From Ruegeria sediminis (lineage in GTDB: Bacteria; Pseudomonadota; Alphaproteobacteria; Rhodobacterales; Rhodobacteraceae): a DNA stretch of 64,000 nucleotides. Numbering within the stretch: position 1 is the stretch's first letter; each line of letters begins with the position of its first letter. The stretch spans positions 62,001-126,000 of the forward strand of contig NZ_VCPD01000006.1 of the NCBI RefSeq assembly GCF_005938215.1, given 5' to 3'. Shown here piece after piece: positions 7,692-17,013 of the stretch. Both the position numbers and the translations under genes were made by a program. The notes under the pieces are model-generated. The model saw only the letters and a list, made by a program, of their open reading frames with translations. It searched no databases and was not told the origin of the DNA.

Positions 7692-9620
7692 CTAGGCCCG
7701 CTTTTCCCCGATCCGCGCCACGCCCAGAACTTCGAGCACCCTGGCTTCGATCTGTTCGGAATTCATGCCGGCCACGGCATACATGTCCGCGGGGCTGGCC
7801 TGGTCGATGAAAGTGTCCGGCAGCACCATCGAGCGGTATTTCAGGCCGTGGTCGAACACGCCCGTCTCCGCCAGAAGTTGCGCCACATGGCTACCGAAGC
7901 CGCCGATGGCGCCTTCTTCGATGGTGATCAGCGCCTCGTGGTTCGCGGCCAGGTCCAGGACCAGGTCGCGGTCCAGCGGCTTGGCGAAACGGGCGTCGGC
8001 AATGGTCGGCGTGATGCCCTTGGCGGCCAGGGATTCGGCGGCCTTCTGCACTTCGGCCAGGCGGGTGCCGAAGGAGAGGAGGGCCACGCGCGAGCCCTGC
8101 CGGATCACCCGGCCCTTGCCGATCTCCAGCACCTCGCCGCGTTCGGGCATGTCCACACCCACGCCTTCGCCGCGCGGATAGCGGAAGGCGATCGGCCCGT
8201 CGTCATGGGCGGCGGCGGTGGCGACCATGTGCTTGAGTTCGGCCTCGTCCGCCGCGGCCATGACCACCATGCCGGGCAGGTTCGCCAGATAGGCGATGTC
8301 GAAGCTGCCCGCATGGGTGGCGCCGTCGGCGCCGACCAGACCGGCGCGGTCGATGGCGAAGCGCACCGGCAGGCGCTGGATCGCCACGTCATGCACGACC
8401 TGATCGTAGCCGCGCTGCAGGAAGGTCGAATACATGGCGCAGAAGGGTTTCAGCCCCCCGGCGGCCAGCGCCGCGGCAAAGGTCACGCCATGCTGTTCGG
8501 CGATGCCCACGTCGAAGCAGCGCGACGGGTAGCGTTCGGCGAACAGGTTCAACCCGGTGCCGTCCGGCATGGCGGCGGTCACGGCGACGATCTTGTCGTC
8601 GCGGCCGGCTTCTTCCACCAGCGACTTGCCGAAGACCGAGGTGTAGGAGGGCGCGTTCGACGGCGCCTTGTGCTGCTTGCCCGTCACCACGTCGAATTTC
8701 GCGGTGGCATGGCCCCGGTCGCGCGCGCGTTCGGCGGGGGCGTAGCCCTTGCCCTTTCTGGTCAGCGCGTGGATCAGGATCGGCCCGGTCGCCCGGGCCT
8801 TGACGGTGCGCAGGATGGGCAGCAGCTGCCCCATGTCGTGCCCGTCGATGGGGCCGATATAGCTGAACCCCAGCTCTTCGAACAGGGTGCCGCCGACGGC
8901 CATGCCCTTGAGCATCTCCTTTGCCCGCTTGGCGCCTTCGCGGAACGGTTCCGGCAGGAGCGAGACCGCGCCCTTGGCGGCGGCCTTCAGTTCCTGGAAC
9001 GGCTCCTCGGCATAGAGGCGCGAGAGGTAGTTCGACAGGGCGCCGACAGGCGGTGCGATGCTCATTTCGTTGTCGTTGAGGATCACGATCAGGCGCTTGC
9101 GCAGGTGGCCGGCGTTGTTCATCGCCTCGAAGGCCATACCGGCGGACATCGAACCGTCGCCGATCACCGCGATGGCGTCGCCCAGCCCCTCGGGCGTCAC
9201 GCCGCCCAGATCGCGCGCCACGGCAAAGCCAAGCGCGGCGCTGATCGAGGTCGAGCTGTGCGCCGCGCCGAAAGGATCATAGGGGCTTTCGCTGCGCTTG
9301 GTGAAACCGCTCAGCCCGTCCTTCTGCCGCAGGGTGCGGATGCGGTCGCGCCGCTCGGTCAGGATCTTGTGCGGATAGCTCTGGTGTCCGACGTCCCAGA
9401 TGATCTTGTCGCGCGGCGTGTCGAACACCGCGTGCAGGGCGACAGTCAGTTCCACGACGCCGAGGCCCGCGCCCAGATGCCCGCCGGTCTCGGAGACCGC
9501 GGACACGGTTTCCGCCCGCAGCTCGCCTGCCAGTTGGGTCAGCTGCGCGTCCGAAAACTGCTTGAGATCCGCCGGGCGGTTCACAAGGTCCAGGAGCGGG
9601 GTATTCGGACGGTCTGACAT
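7692..9620 (-). CDS. dxs: 1-deoxy-D-xylulose-5-phosphate synthase
   Basis: A 642-residue thiamine-diphosphate enzyme, the usual length, catalysing pyruvate plus glyceraldehyde-3-phosphate to DXP, the first step of the MEP isoprenoid pathway. Visible motifs are the N-terminal GGHLGAGLG and [13 protein letters not shown], the ThDP/Mg motif [18 protein letters not shown], and the transketolase-like [14 protein letters not shown] and [16 protein letters not shown] segments. It is the last gene of an operon HDAC-xseB-ispA-dxs, 15 bases after ispA. Confidence 0.98.
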   Translation of the reverse strand: MSDRPNTPLLDLVNRPADLKQFSDAQLTQLAGELRAETVSAVSETGGHLGAGLGVVELTVALHAVFDTPRDKIIWDVGHQSYPHKILTERRDRIRTLRQKDGLSGFTKRSESPYDPFGAAHSSTSISAALGFAVARDLGGVTPEGLGDAIAVIGDGSMSAGMAFEAMNNAGHLRKRLIVILNDNEMSIAPPVGALSNYLSRLYAEEPFQELKAAAKGAVSLLPEPFREGAKRAKEMLKGMAVGGTLFEELGFSYIGPIDGHDMGQLLPILRTVKARATGPILIHALTRKGKGYAPAERARDRGHATAKFDVVTGKQHKAPSNAPSYTSVFGKSLVEEAGRDDKIVAVTAAMPDGTGLNLFAERYPSRCFDVGIAEQHGVTFAAALAAGGLKPFCAMYSTFLQRGYDQVVHDVAIQRLPVRFAIDRAGLVGADGATHAGSFDIAYLANLPGMVVMAAADEAELKHMVATAAAHDDGPIAFRYPRGEGVGVDMPERGEVLEIGKGRVIRQGSRVALLSFGTRLAEVQKAAESLAAKGITPTIADARFAKPLDRDLVLDLAANHEALITIEEGAIGGFGSHVAQLLAETGVFDHGLKYRSMVLPDTFIDQASPADMYAVAGMNSEQIEARVLEVLGVARIGEKRA

Positions 9621-9635
9621 GGCATCCCCAACGGT

Positions 9636-10502
9636 TTAGCTGTCCCGGGCAATAACGAAGCGGGCGGCTTCCTTCAAGGTTTCAGCCCGCGCCCCGTACC
9701 CGTCGAGCGCCGCGCAGGCCGCGTCCACCAGTTCCGCCGCACGCGCCCTGGCCGCGTCCAGGCCCAGCAGCGAGACGAAGGTGGCCTTGCCCGCGACGGC
9801 ATCCTTCTGGAGGCGCTTGCCGGCCTTTTCCATATCGCCTTCGACATCCAAGATGTCGTCGGCGATCTGGAAGGCAAGCCCGAGCGCCCGGGCATATTGG
9901 CGCAACCTTTCGGGATCGGCCTGCGCCAGCCGGGCCCCGGCGCAGGCGGACCATTCGATCAGGGCGCCGGTCTTGCCGGCCTGCAGGCGTGTAATCTGAT
10001 CCAGCGACAGCGGGGCGGCGGCGGTCTCGGCGGCGATGTCGAGCGCCTGGCCCAGCACCATGCCCTGGGCGCCGCCGGCCTGCGCCAGCGTCAGGGCCAG
10101 ATCCGCGCGCACTTCGGCGGGGCCGGCCTCGGGCCGGGAGCAGAGTTCAAAGGCCAGCGTCTGCAGCGCATCGCCCGCCAGTACGGCGGTGCCCTCGTCC
10201 CAGGTCACGTGCACCGTGGGACGCCCGCGGCGCAGATCGTCGTCATCCATGCAGGGCAGGTCGTCATGCACGAGGCTGTAGGCGTGCAGCGCCTCGATCG
10301 CAGTGGCGGGCCAGATCGCCCGATCCGCCTCGACGCCGTGCAGCCGGGCGCTTTCCAGCACCAGGAAGCCGCGCAGGCGTTTGCCGCCCTGCGTCGCATA
10401 GGCCATGGCCCGGGTCACGCCGATATCGTCCAGCGCCCCCAGAACCAGATCGAACTGGTCCTGAATAAGCGCCGCATCCAGCGCCAGTCGTTCGCGAAAC
10501 AT
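9636..10502 (-). CDS. ispA: farnesyl/geranyl diphosphate synthase (polyprenyl synthetase)
   Basis: A 288-residue trans-prenyltransferase that condenses IPP with allylic diphosphates. It has GGKRLRGFLVL, the first aspartate-rich motif in HDDLPCMDDDDLRRGRPT and the second in FQIADDILDVEGD, both binding Mg-diphosphate. The short-chain type is suggested by the DDLPCMD spacing shared with bacterial FPP synthases. Its ATG overlaps the xseB stop as TGATG and dxs follows directly, so consecutive isoprenoid steps are co-expressed. Confidence 0.96.
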   Translation of the reverse strand: MFRERLALDAALIQDQFDLVLGALDDIGVTRAMAYATQGGKRLRGFLVLESARLHGVEADRAIWPATAIEALHAYSLVHDDLPCMDDDDLRRGRPTVHVTWDEGTAVLAGDALQTLAFELCSRPEAGPAEVRADLALTLAQAGGAQGMVLGQALDIAAETAAAPLSLDQITRLQAGKTGALIEWSACAGARLAQADPERLRQYARALGLAFQIADDILDVEGDMEKAGKRLQKDAVAGKATFVSLLGLDAARARAAELVDAACAALDGYGARAETLKEAARFVIARDS

Positions 10503-10744
10503 CAGAGTCCTTCGACAGGCTTGGTCCCGGTGGGCTCGCCGCTGGCGTCGAGGGTGATCGCGGCGACCTTTTCCTCGGCGCGCTTCAATTCGTCCTCGCA
10601 GCGTTTCTTGAGCGCCGCGCCGCGTTCGTAAAGCGCGATGGACTGGTCCAGCGCCACGTCGCCGCGCTCCAGCTGGCCGACGACGGCCTCCAGTTCCTTC
10701 ATCGCCTGTTCAAAACTCATCTGCTCAACGGGTGTCTCGGTCAT
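10502..10744 (-). CDS. xseB: exodeoxyribonuclease VII small subunit
   Basis: An 80-residue protein with the XseB signature: FEQAMKELEAVVGQLERGDVALDQSIALYERGAAL followed by a CEDELKRAEEKV coiled helix. It pairs with XseA (not in the window) to degrade single-stranded DNA. It overlaps the HDAC gene by ATGA (10741-10744) and ispA by TGATG. The xseB-ispA-dxs order is widely conserved in proteobacteria. Confidence 0.96.
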   Translation of the reverse strand: MTETPVEQMSFEQAMKELEAVVGQLERGDVALDQSIALYERGAALKKRCEDELKRAEEKVAAITLDASGEPTGTKPVEGL

Positions 10745-11667
10745 CGGGCGGCCTTCATCAATTCTTCCACATGCGCGCGCGTCGCCGCGGCCAGTGCGTT
10801 CAGATCATACCCGCCTTCGAGAGTCGAGACGATACGTCCTTGGCAGAGCTCCCCGGCGAGCGCACAGATCTCGGCGGTGAGCCAGGCGAAATCCTCGGTT
10901 TCCCAGTTCAGATTGGCCAGCGGGTCATCCCTGTGGGCATCGAAACCGGCCGAGATCACGATCAGTTCGGGCCGGAAGGAGCGCAGCCTTGGAAACGCCC
11001 TGTCGCGCCACACCGCCCGCATCTCGGCCCCGCCGGTGCCCGGAGCCAGCGGCAGGTTCAGCACGTTGCCATGCGCCCCGGTCTCGTCCGGCCGTCCGGT
11101 CCCGGGCCAGAGCGGCATCTGCTGCGAGGTGATGACCAGCGCCCGCGGTTCATCCCAGAGCAGGTCCTGCGTTCCGTTGCCGTGATGAACGTCGAAATCC
11201 AGCACGGCCACCCGGTCCAGCCCGTGATGCTCGAGCGCGTGTTTTGCCGCCAGCGCCGGGTTGCCGAACAGGCAGAACCCCATCGCGGTATCGGTTTCGG
11301 CGTGGTGCCCCGGCGGCCGGATGGCGCAGAAGGCGTTCGGCGCCTCGCCTCCCAGCACCATGTCCACCGCCCGTACCGCGGCCCCGGCGGCGCGATAGGC
11401 CGCGTCGAGCGAGCCGGGCGACATGAAGGTGTCGGGGTCGAGACGGGCGAACCCCTCGGCGGGCAGGGCGTCGCGGATGTCGCGAATGTAGCTTTCCGGG
11501 TGAATGCGCCGCAGATCGTCGTCGGCGGCCAGCGGGGCGGTGACCCGGTTCAGATCCAGCGGTTCCAGCGCATGCAGCACATGCTCCAGCCGCGCCACCC
11601 GCTCGGGATGGCCGGTTGGCGTGACATGGCCGAGGCAATCCGCGTGGGTCAGAAGCGCCGTCTTCAT
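10741..11667 (-). CDS. histone deacetylase family protein (class II-like / acetylpolyamine amidohydrolase type)
   Basis: A 308-residue zinc hydrolase of the arginase/deacetylase fold. Catalytic and metal motifs are present: IRPPGHHAETDTAMGFCLF (His pair), VAVLDFDVHHGNGTQD (Asp and His zinc ligands) and ISAGFDAHRDDPL (second Asp ligand). It probably removes acetyl or acyl groups from a small molecule or protein lysine; the substrate is unknown. It is the first gene of the isoprenoid operon, starting at an ATG at 11667. Confidence 0.93.
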   Translation of the reverse strand: MKTALLTHADCLGHVTPTGHPERVARLEHVLHALEPLDLNRVTAPLAADDDLRRIHPESYIRDIRDALPAEGFARLDPDTFMSPGSLDAAYRAAGAAVRAVDMVLGGEAPNAFCAIRPPGHHAETDTAMGFCLFGNPALAAKHALEHHGLDRVAVLDFDVHHGNGTQDLLWDEPRALVITSQQMPLWPGTGRPDETGAHGNVLNLPLAPGTGGAEMRAVWRDRAFPRLRSFRPELIVISAGFDAHRDDPLANLNWETEDFAWLTAEICALAGELCQGRIVSTLEGGYDLNALAAATRAHVEELMKAAR

Positions 11668-11715
11668 CGATGTCCCCCCATTTGACTTGAATCAGTGCCG
11701 CAACGCCCGGAAGGC

Positions 11716-12417
11716 TCAGTCCGGCGCCAGCATGTAGCCCGCGCCCCGTACGGTCTGCAGGTAGCGCGGCTGTTTCGGGTCGGCTTCGATCTTGCGGCGC
11801 AGGCGGGTGATCTGCACGTCCACTGCGCGTTCCTGCGCCTGACCCTTGTCGCGGCCCAGATCCTCGACCAGCTTGGCGCGGCTGACCGGTTCGCCGGGCT
11901 GGGCCGAGAATATCTTCATCAGCTGGCTTTCGGTCGCCGTCAGCCGCACCGGGTTGTCGCCCTGCCACATCTCGCCGCGCTCGATGTCGTAGCGGATCGG
12001 GCCAAGGTGCAGGATCTTCGGCGCGTTCTCCTGCGCCGTGGTTTCCGGCACCCGGCGCAGGATGGCGTTGATGCGCAGCAGCAGTTCCTTGGGCTCGAAC
12101 GGTTTGGCCAGATAGTCGTCCGCGCCGGCTTCGAGCCCCGCGATCCGGTGCTCGGTCTCGCCGCGCGCGGTCAGCAGCAGGATCGGCGTGGTATGGGTCT
12201 CGCGCAGCGCGCGGGTCAGGCTGACGCCGTCCTCGCCGGGCATCATCACGTCCATCACGATCAGGTCGAAATCCAGCCCGGACAGCACCCGCCGGGCATG
12301 GGCGGCATCCCGGGCGGCGGTCACCAGAAAGCCGTTCCGCATCAGGAACTTCTTGAGCAGATCGCGGATTCGTTCGTCGTCATCGACGATCAGCAGATGG
12401 GCGTCCTTTTCGCTCAT
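11716..12417 (-). CDS. petR: OmpR-type response regulator PetR
   Basis: A 233-residue two-domain regulator. The receiver domain has acidic residues DDDE near 12-15, the phospho-acceptor Asp in DLIVMDVMMPGEDG, Thr in LLLTARGE and Lys in YLAKPFEPKELL. The OmpR/PhoB winged helix carries RAVDVQITRLRRKIE and LQTVRGAGYML. In Rhodobacter capsulatus the petP-petR pair precedes the bc1 operon and PetR is needed for growth. Here the same MarR-response-regulator pair overlaps by ATGA (12414-12417) but petABC lies about 7 kb away. No sensor kinase gene is nearby. Confidence 0.9.
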   Translation of the reverse strand: MSEKDAHLLIVDDDERIRDLLKKFLMRNGFLVTAARDAAHARRVLSGLDFDLIVMDVMMPGEDGVSLTRALRETHTTPILLLTARGETEHRIAGLEAGADDYLAKPFEPKELLLRINAILRRVPETTAQENAPKILHLGPIRYDIERGEMWQGDNPVRLTATESQLMKIFSAQPGEPVSRAKLVEDLGRDKGQAQERAVDVQITRLRRKIEADPKQPRYLQTVRGAGYMLAPD

Positions 12418-12926
12418 GAAGTCGAATCCCGCAGTTTCGCATAGGCGCCACGCATATCAGCATCCATCATCGCTTCAAGCACCTTGCGGAAGCCGGCCAC
12501 CGCTTCGGGCCCGGCATCCTTGTAGGCGGCGCGCATCCTGGCGCGCTGGGCGTCCGACAGGCGGGACTCCAGCGCCGCGCCGGCCTCGGTCAGGAACAGA
12601 TGGCGTTCGCGCTTGTCGACGGTTCCGACGCGGCTTTCGACCAGCCCGTCCGCGATCAGCGTTCGGAGCACCCGGTTCAGCGACTGCTTGGTCACGCCGA
12701 GGATCGCCAGCAGGTTGTTCACCGTTGTGCCCGGGGCGCGGTTGATGAAGTGGATCGCGCGGTGATGGGCGCGGCCATAGGCCAGTTCGGCCAGGATCCG
12801 GTCGGGGTCGGCGGTGAAGCCGCGATAGGCGAAGAACATCGCCTCGATCCCCTGCCGCAACTGCTCGTCGGTCAGAAACAGCAGGCTCTCGCCGCCAAAG
12901 GCCGGAGCGGTGCGGATTTCGGACAT
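12414..12926 (-). CDS. petP: MarR-family regulator PetP
   Basis: A 170-residue MarR-type winged-helix protein. The helix-turn-helix is TTVNNLLAILGVTKQSLNRVLRTLIADGLV and the wing is VGTVDKRERHLFLTEAG. ATG 12926 was chosen because GAGG lies at a suitable distance; an upstream ATG (12938) adds four residues. It is the first gene of the petP-petR pair. An inverted repeat ATGTCA-N7-TGACAT lies 34 bases upstream of its start, in the divergent region shared with ilvE, and is a good candidate for its own operator. Confidence 0.88.
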   Translation of the reverse strand: MSEIRTAPAFGGESLLFLTDEQLRQGIEAMFFAYRGFTADPDRILAELAYGRAHHRAIHFINRAPGTTVNNLLAILGVTKQSLNRVLRTLIADGLVESRVGTVDKRERHLFLTEAGAALESRLSDAQRARMRAAYKDAGPEAVAGFRKVLEAMMDADMRGAYAKLRDSTS

Positions 12927-12959
12927 GATGCGCCTCATTCGTCTGCCTGGTCCGAGTTT

Positions 12960-12978
12960 ATGTCAGTCTTGTTGACAT
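12960..12978. promoter_or_regulatory. candidate MarR (PetP) operator overlapping a TTGACA -35 for ilvE
   Basis: A perfect inverted repeat, ATGTCA (12960-12965) and TGACAT (12973-12978) with a 7-base spacer, lies between divergent petP and ilvE. The right arm contains TTGACA at 12972-12977, and 17 bases further is TATCGA (12995-13000), together resembling a sigma-70 promoter reading toward ilvE. The size suits a MarR dimer. Function is inferred. Confidence 0.5.
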
Positions 12979-13085
12979 TCCAAGGGCGAACAGGTATCGA
13001 AGCGCAGCTTTTGCGCAACAAAGTGTCCTAAGTGGCTCTGTTCAGCGCAATTTTCAAATTTCAGCCCGCTTCAGGAGGATTCGGC

Positions 13086-13952
13086 ATGGCGAGTTATGAC
13101 GATCGTGATGGGGTCATCTGGATGGATGGCGAGCTTGTACCGTGGCGCGACGCCAAGGTGCACATCCTGACCCATGCGATGCACTACGCCTCGTCCGTCT
13201 TCGAGGGCGAGCGCGCCTATGGCGGCAAGATCTTCAAGAGCCGCGCCCATTCCGAGCGCCTCGTCGCCTCGGCCGAGGCGCTGGACATGCCGATGCCCTA
13301 CACGGTGGACCAGATCGAGGCCGCCAAGCAGGAGGCGCTGAAGGCCAGCGGTCTGCAGGATGCCTACGTGCGCGCACTGGTCTGGCGGGGCTCGGGCGAG
13401 GACATGGGCGTGGCGTCGGCCCGCAACCCGGTGCGCATGGCCATCGCGGTCTGGGGCTGGGGCGCCTATTACGGCGACGCCAAGATGCAGGGCGCCAAGC
13501 TCGACATCGCCGAATGGAAACGGCCGAGCCCCGAAACCATCCCGGTTCACGCCAAGGCCGCCGGCCTCTACATGATCTGCACCATCTCCAAGCACAAGGC
13601 CGAGGCCAAGGGCTGCTCGGACGCGCTGTTCATGGATTATCGCGGCTATGTGGCCGAAGCGACCGGCGCCAACATCTTTTTCGTCAAGGACGGCGAGGTG
13701 CATACGCCCAAGCCGGACTGCTTTTTGAACGGCATCACCCGGCAGACAGTGATCCAGATGCTCAAGGACAAGGGCATCACCGTCCACGAACGCCACATCC
13801 TGCCCGAGGAAATGACCGGCTTCGAACAGTGCTGGCTGACCGGCACCGCCGCCGAGGTCACCCCGGTCGGCCAGATCGGCGACTACACGTTCGAGGTTGG
13901 CGCTCTGACGCGGGATATCGCGGAGTCCTACGAGAAACTCGTGCGGAGTTGA
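13086..13952 (+). CDS. ilvE: branched-chain amino acid aminotransferase
   Basis: A 288-residue class IV PLP aminotransferase that interconverts Leu/Ile/Val and their 2-oxo acids. It has HAMHYASSVFEGERAY, the Lys-bearing segment ICTISKHKAEAKG, EATGANIFFV, and LTGTAAEVTPVGQIG near the C-terminus. The start ATG at 13086 follows an excellent AGGAGG about eight bases upstream, so the 18-codon in-frame extension to 13032 is not used. It is a single gene, divergent from petPR. Confidence 0.96.
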   Translation: MASYDDRDGVIWMDGELVPWRDAKVHILTHAMHYASSVFEGERAYGGKIFKSRAHSERLVASAEALDMPMPYTVDQIEAAKQEALKASGLQDAYVRALVWRGSGEDMGVASARNPVRMAIAVWGWGAYYGDAKMQGAKLDIAEWKRPSPETIPVHAKAAGLYMICTISKHKAEAKGCSDALFMDYRGYVAEATGANIFFVKDGEVHTPKPDCFLNGITRQTVIQMLKDKGITVHERHILPEEMTGFEQCWLTGTAAEVTPVGQIGDYTFEVGALTRDIAESYEKLVRS

Positions 13953-13970
13953 TTCGCACGGGGGCCGGGA

Positions 13971-14510
13971 CTATCCGGGTGCGGCGCAAAACGGCCAGAA
14001 GCCGGTGATCGAGAACAAACCGTCCCAGAGACCGGCGTCGACATTGTAGGCGACGGTCGAAAAGGCCGCCAGCGTTCGCAGGGCTCCGTCCTCGCCCAGC
14101 GCAAGCAGGTCGGGATTGGTAGACTGGTCCACGAAATAGGCGGCGTAGGCGTCCTGCGCTTCGGCAAAAGCGCCGGCCATCCGGGACAGCTGTTCGTCCG
14201 GCAGGGGTGCGGGCTTCGTCAGCGACGCGGCCCCATCCCCGACCTTGGTGAACAGGGGTTCAAACTTTGCGCTCAGCCATTCGTCGGTTTCGTACCCCGC
14301 CGGCTGCTTTTCGACCCGCGATGCATTCAGCTGATAGGCCAGCGACATCAGGCCCGAGCGATAGTCGGCATCGTCGAAGCGTTCGATCAGTTCCGCTTCC
14401 GCGGCGCGATAGGCCGCGTTGAAATCGGCGCTGAAATCCTGGGCCCAAGCGGAGCGGACGGTCAGGCACAGGACCAAGGCGAAAAAGGTGCAAAGAAACG
14501 TCTTCATCAT
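13971..14510 (-). CDS. secreted hypothetical protein
   Basis: A 179-residue protein with a clear Sec signal peptide: MMKTF, a hydrophobic core, and a likely cleavage after SAWA before QDFSADF. The mature part is acidic, alanine- and phenylalanine-rich, and has a single cysteine near the C-terminus (FWPFCAAPG). GGGGGT precedes the double ATG; the second Met (14507) is equally possible. I do not recognise a domain. It converges with ilvE. Confidence 0.72.
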   Translation of the reverse strand: MMKTFLCTFFALVLCLTVRSAWAQDFSADFNAAYRAAEAELIERFDDADYRSGLMSLAYQLNASRVEKQPAGYETDEWLSAKFEPLFTKVGDGAASLTKPAPLPDEQLSRMAGAFAEAQDAYAAYFVDQSTNPDLLALGEDGALRTLAAFSTVAYNVDAGLWDGLFSITGFWPFCAAPG

Positions 14511-14695
14511 ACCCCCACGAATTTGACGGCATCGGCTGCGACGAGGATGAGTTCCGGCGCCGTGCAGGACATCACCTCAGCCAATACCCGAAATCAGGTT
14601 TCCGCGACGCTGGCGGTCAATAGGTGGAGTGTAGCATATTTTGCGGCGTTGTTCGCGCCGAAGCCGCTGCGGGCCCGGCGCGACGTCCGGCGCGG

Positions 14696-15295
14696 TCAGA
14701 AATCCACGCCGCGCTGGGCCTTGATGCCGGCCTGAAACGGGTGCTTTTCCTCGGTCATCTCGGTGACCAGATCGGCATAGTCGCGCAGCGCCTGCGGCGC
14801 GTCCCGGCCGGTCAGGAACACCGAGGTCCGGTCGGACCGGGCCTTCAGCCCGTCGATCACGACATCGACGGTCAGATATTCGTACCGCAGCGCGATGTTG
14901 ATCTCGTCAAGCACCACCAGATCGTACTCGCCGCTTTCCATCAGCTCGCGGGCCTTGCCGAAAGCCGCGGTTGCCGCCGCGATGTCGCGGTCGCGGTCCT
15001 GCGTGTCCCAGGTGAAGCCCTCGCCCATCGTGAACCAGGTCACCAGCCCGTGTTCCTCGAAGAACCTGCGCTCGCCGGTCTTCCACTTGCCCTTGATGAA
15101 CTGGACGACCGCGACCTTCTGGCCCCAACCCAGCGCGCGGATGACCACGCCGAATGCGGCCGAAGACTTGCCCTTGCCCTTGCCGGTGTTGATCAGCACG
15201 AGGCCGCGCCCGGGATCGACCGCCTCGGACACCTTCTTGCGGTGCTGGGCCTGCACCTCTTTCATCTTCTGCTTGTGATCCTGGGCGTCGCTCAT
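14696..15295 (-). CDS. cobO: cob(I)yrinic acid a,c-diamide adenosyltransferase
   Basis: A 199-residue CobA/CobO/BtuR-type enzyme that transfers the adenosyl group of ATP to corrinoid cobalt. The P-loop GKGKGKSS is near 36-43, followed by GQKVAVVQFIKGKWKTGE and, after EEHGL, WFTMGEGFTWDTQD. The Walker-B-like segment YDLVVLDEINIAL and VFLTGRDAPQAL follow. It is a single gene here; no other cobalamin genes are adjacent. Confidence 0.96.
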   Translation of the reverse strand: MSDAQDHKQKMKEVQAQHRKKVSEAVDPGRGLVLINTGKGKGKSSAAFGVVIRALGWGQKVAVVQFIKGKWKTGERRFFEEHGLVTWFTMGEGFTWDTQDRDRDIAAATAAFGKARELMESGEYDLVVLDEINIALRYEYLTVDVVIDGLKARSDRTSVFLTGRDAPQALRDYADLVTEMTEEKHPFQAGIKAQRGVDF

Positions 15296-15352
15296 GTGAT
15301 GTCCTCGTTCGTTGTGCGGCCCAAACTAGGCAAATTGGCCGAAAGGTAAAGG

Positions 15353-16288
15353 TCAGGCCTTGGGGTCCGTCACCGCGCGGGCCTTGCCGCGTTCGAGGCC
15401 CAGCTGGTGCTCGCGCCAGATTACCAGGACGTTGCCCGCGATGACCAGCGCCGCCCCGGCCAGCATCACCAGGGTCGGCAATTCGTCGAACCAGACATAG
15501 CCGATGACGATGGCGAACAGCATCGATGTATAGTCATAGGGCGCCAGCATCGAGGCCTGGCCGAAGCGGTAGGAGGACGTGACGAGGATCTGCGCCACCC
15601 CGCCGATCAGACCCATGAGGATCAGCAGCGCCGCCTGCTCCCATGTCGGCATGGTCCAGCCGAAAAACGCCGTCAGCCCCGAAAGCAGCGTTGCGGTGAG
15701 CGAGAAATAGAACACCACCGCCGCCGGGTGGTCGACCTGAACAAGCTGCCGGATGTGGATCTGAACGAAGGCGCGGGCGATCGTCGCGCCCAGAACGCAG
15801 AGCGCGCCGATGGTCGCTGCGGTTTCCAGGCTGCCGCCGCCGAGACGCGGCCAGAGCATGATGAGCACCCCCAACAGCCCGATGGCGACGGCGCCGATGC
15901 GGATCATCCGGATGCGTTCGCCCAGCATCAGCGCGGCCAGGATCAGGGTGAAGATCGGGGTGCCGTAGCCGATCGCCGTCACCTCGGGCAAGGGCAGCAG
16001 GCTGAGGCCGGTGAAGGTCAGCCCCATCGCCGTCGTCCCCAGGACCCCGCGCCAGAAATGCCCCATCGGCTTGCGGGCGATCAGGCCCTGGCGCAGCTGC
16101 CCGCGCATGACCAGCCAGGCGAAGATGACGGGTATGGCGAAGAGCGAGCGGAAGAACACCATCTCGCCCGGCGGAAAGTCATCCGACAGCGCCTTGACCA
16201 GCGCCGACATGGCCGTGAACAGGAACAGGGCGCTCAGCTTGAGCGCCACGGCAAGTACAGGTCGATGCGATGTTAAGGAGATCGTCAT
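15353..16288 (-). CDS. DMT-superfamily transporter (EamA domains)
   Basis: A 311-residue membrane protein with about ten hydrophobic segments in two EamA repeats. It begins with LFLFTAMSALVKAL, has the typical ALMLGERIRMIRIGAVAIGLLGVLI between the halves, and ends with YVWFDELPTLVMLAGAALVIAGNVLVIWRE. The family exports or imports metabolites in the inner membrane; the substrate is unknown. The ATG at 16288 has AAGGAG-like bases just upstream. Confidence 0.92.
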   Translation of the reverse strand: MTISLTSHRPVLAVALKLSALFLFTAMSALVKALSDDFPPGEMVFFRSLFAIPVIFAWLVMRGQLRQGLIARKPMGHFWRGVLGTTAMGLTFTGLSLLPLPEVTAIGYGTPIFTLILAALMLGERIRMIRIGAVAIGLLGVLIMLWPRLGGGSLETAATIGALCVLGATIARAFVQIHIRQLVQVDHPAAVVFYFSLTATLLSGLTAFFGWTMPTWEQAALLILMGLIGGVAQILVTSSYRFGQASMLAPYDYTSMLFAIVIGYVWFDELPTLVMLAGAALVIAGNVLVIWREHQLGLERGKARAVTDPKA

Positions 16289-16341
16289 TCACGCGACCCT
16301 GCGCCTTTGTGCCGCAAAGATCAACGGCAAGAATGCCGGGG

Positions 16342-17013
16342 TCAGCCGGCCGTCCAGCCGGGCGGCAGCGGACAGCCGATCTCTTCCGCGAAGGCGTCCA
16401 GGAAGTGCAGCATCCGGTTCACGCGGTCCTGCGCCATGGCCTTGCCGCCATCGGTCAGCATGTCCGAGGGCAGGGACAACAGCTTGACCTTCCAGTGGTC
16501 GATGGAGAATTGCAGATCGTCCAGCGGGCGGTTCTCGGCGAAGGGGTCCGCAGGGTCGTAAAGCGCGCGGCCCAGGGAGCCCGCGACCGAGAAGTTGCGG
16601 GCGATGCCGATGGCCCCCAGCGCATCCAGCCGGTCGGCATCGCGCAGGATACGCGCCTCGGGCGTTTCCGGCGGGATCCGGGCCGAGAAGCTGTGCGCCG
16701 CGATGGCATGTTGCGCCGCCCGGATCTCGGGGTCGGAATAGCCCAAGTCGGCCAGGATCGGAGCGGCCTGTTCGGCGGATTGGCGCGAGGCCAGATGCCG
16801 GTCGGGCGCATTCTTGGGCAGGTTCACCAGGTCGTGCAGGTAGCAGGCGGCGACCAGCACGCGCAGGTCGGTCCGCTCGTCGGCGATGGTGCGGGCATTG
16901 ACCCAGACCCGGTCGAGATGCGCAAGGTCATGCGCCGGATCCGCCGTCATGCGGGCGTCGGCGATGTCGCGCAGCCGGTCGTGAAGCTCAGCCAATGCGG
17001 CCACGGTTCTCAC
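16342..17013 (-). CDS. HD-domain phosphohydrolase (YedJ-like)
   Basis: A 223-residue HD-superfamily protein. Metal ligands are visible in [25 protein letters not shown] and the later [20 protein letters not shown], the H...HD...D set. A GTG at 17013 is the likely start, overlapping the aroC stop by 26 bases, so it follows aroC in one transcript. Family members hydrolyse phosphate esters or nucleotides; the substrate is unknown. Confidence 0.88.
   Translation of the reverse strand: MRTVAALAELHDRLRDIADARMTADPAHDLAHLDRVWVNARTIADERTDLRVLVAACYLHDLVNLPKNAPDRHLASRQSAEQAAPILADLGYSDPEIRAAQHAIAAHSFSARIPPETPEARILRDADRLDALGAIGIARNFSVAGSLGRALYDPADPFAENRPLDDLQFSIDHWKVKLLSLPSDMLTDGGKAMAQDRVNRMLHFLDAFAEEIGCPLPPGWTAG

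Noticed and set aside
7848-9617. 589-codon plus-strand frame opposite dxs
   Set aside because: dxs is complete and unmistakable on the other strand; the plus frame has no family features.
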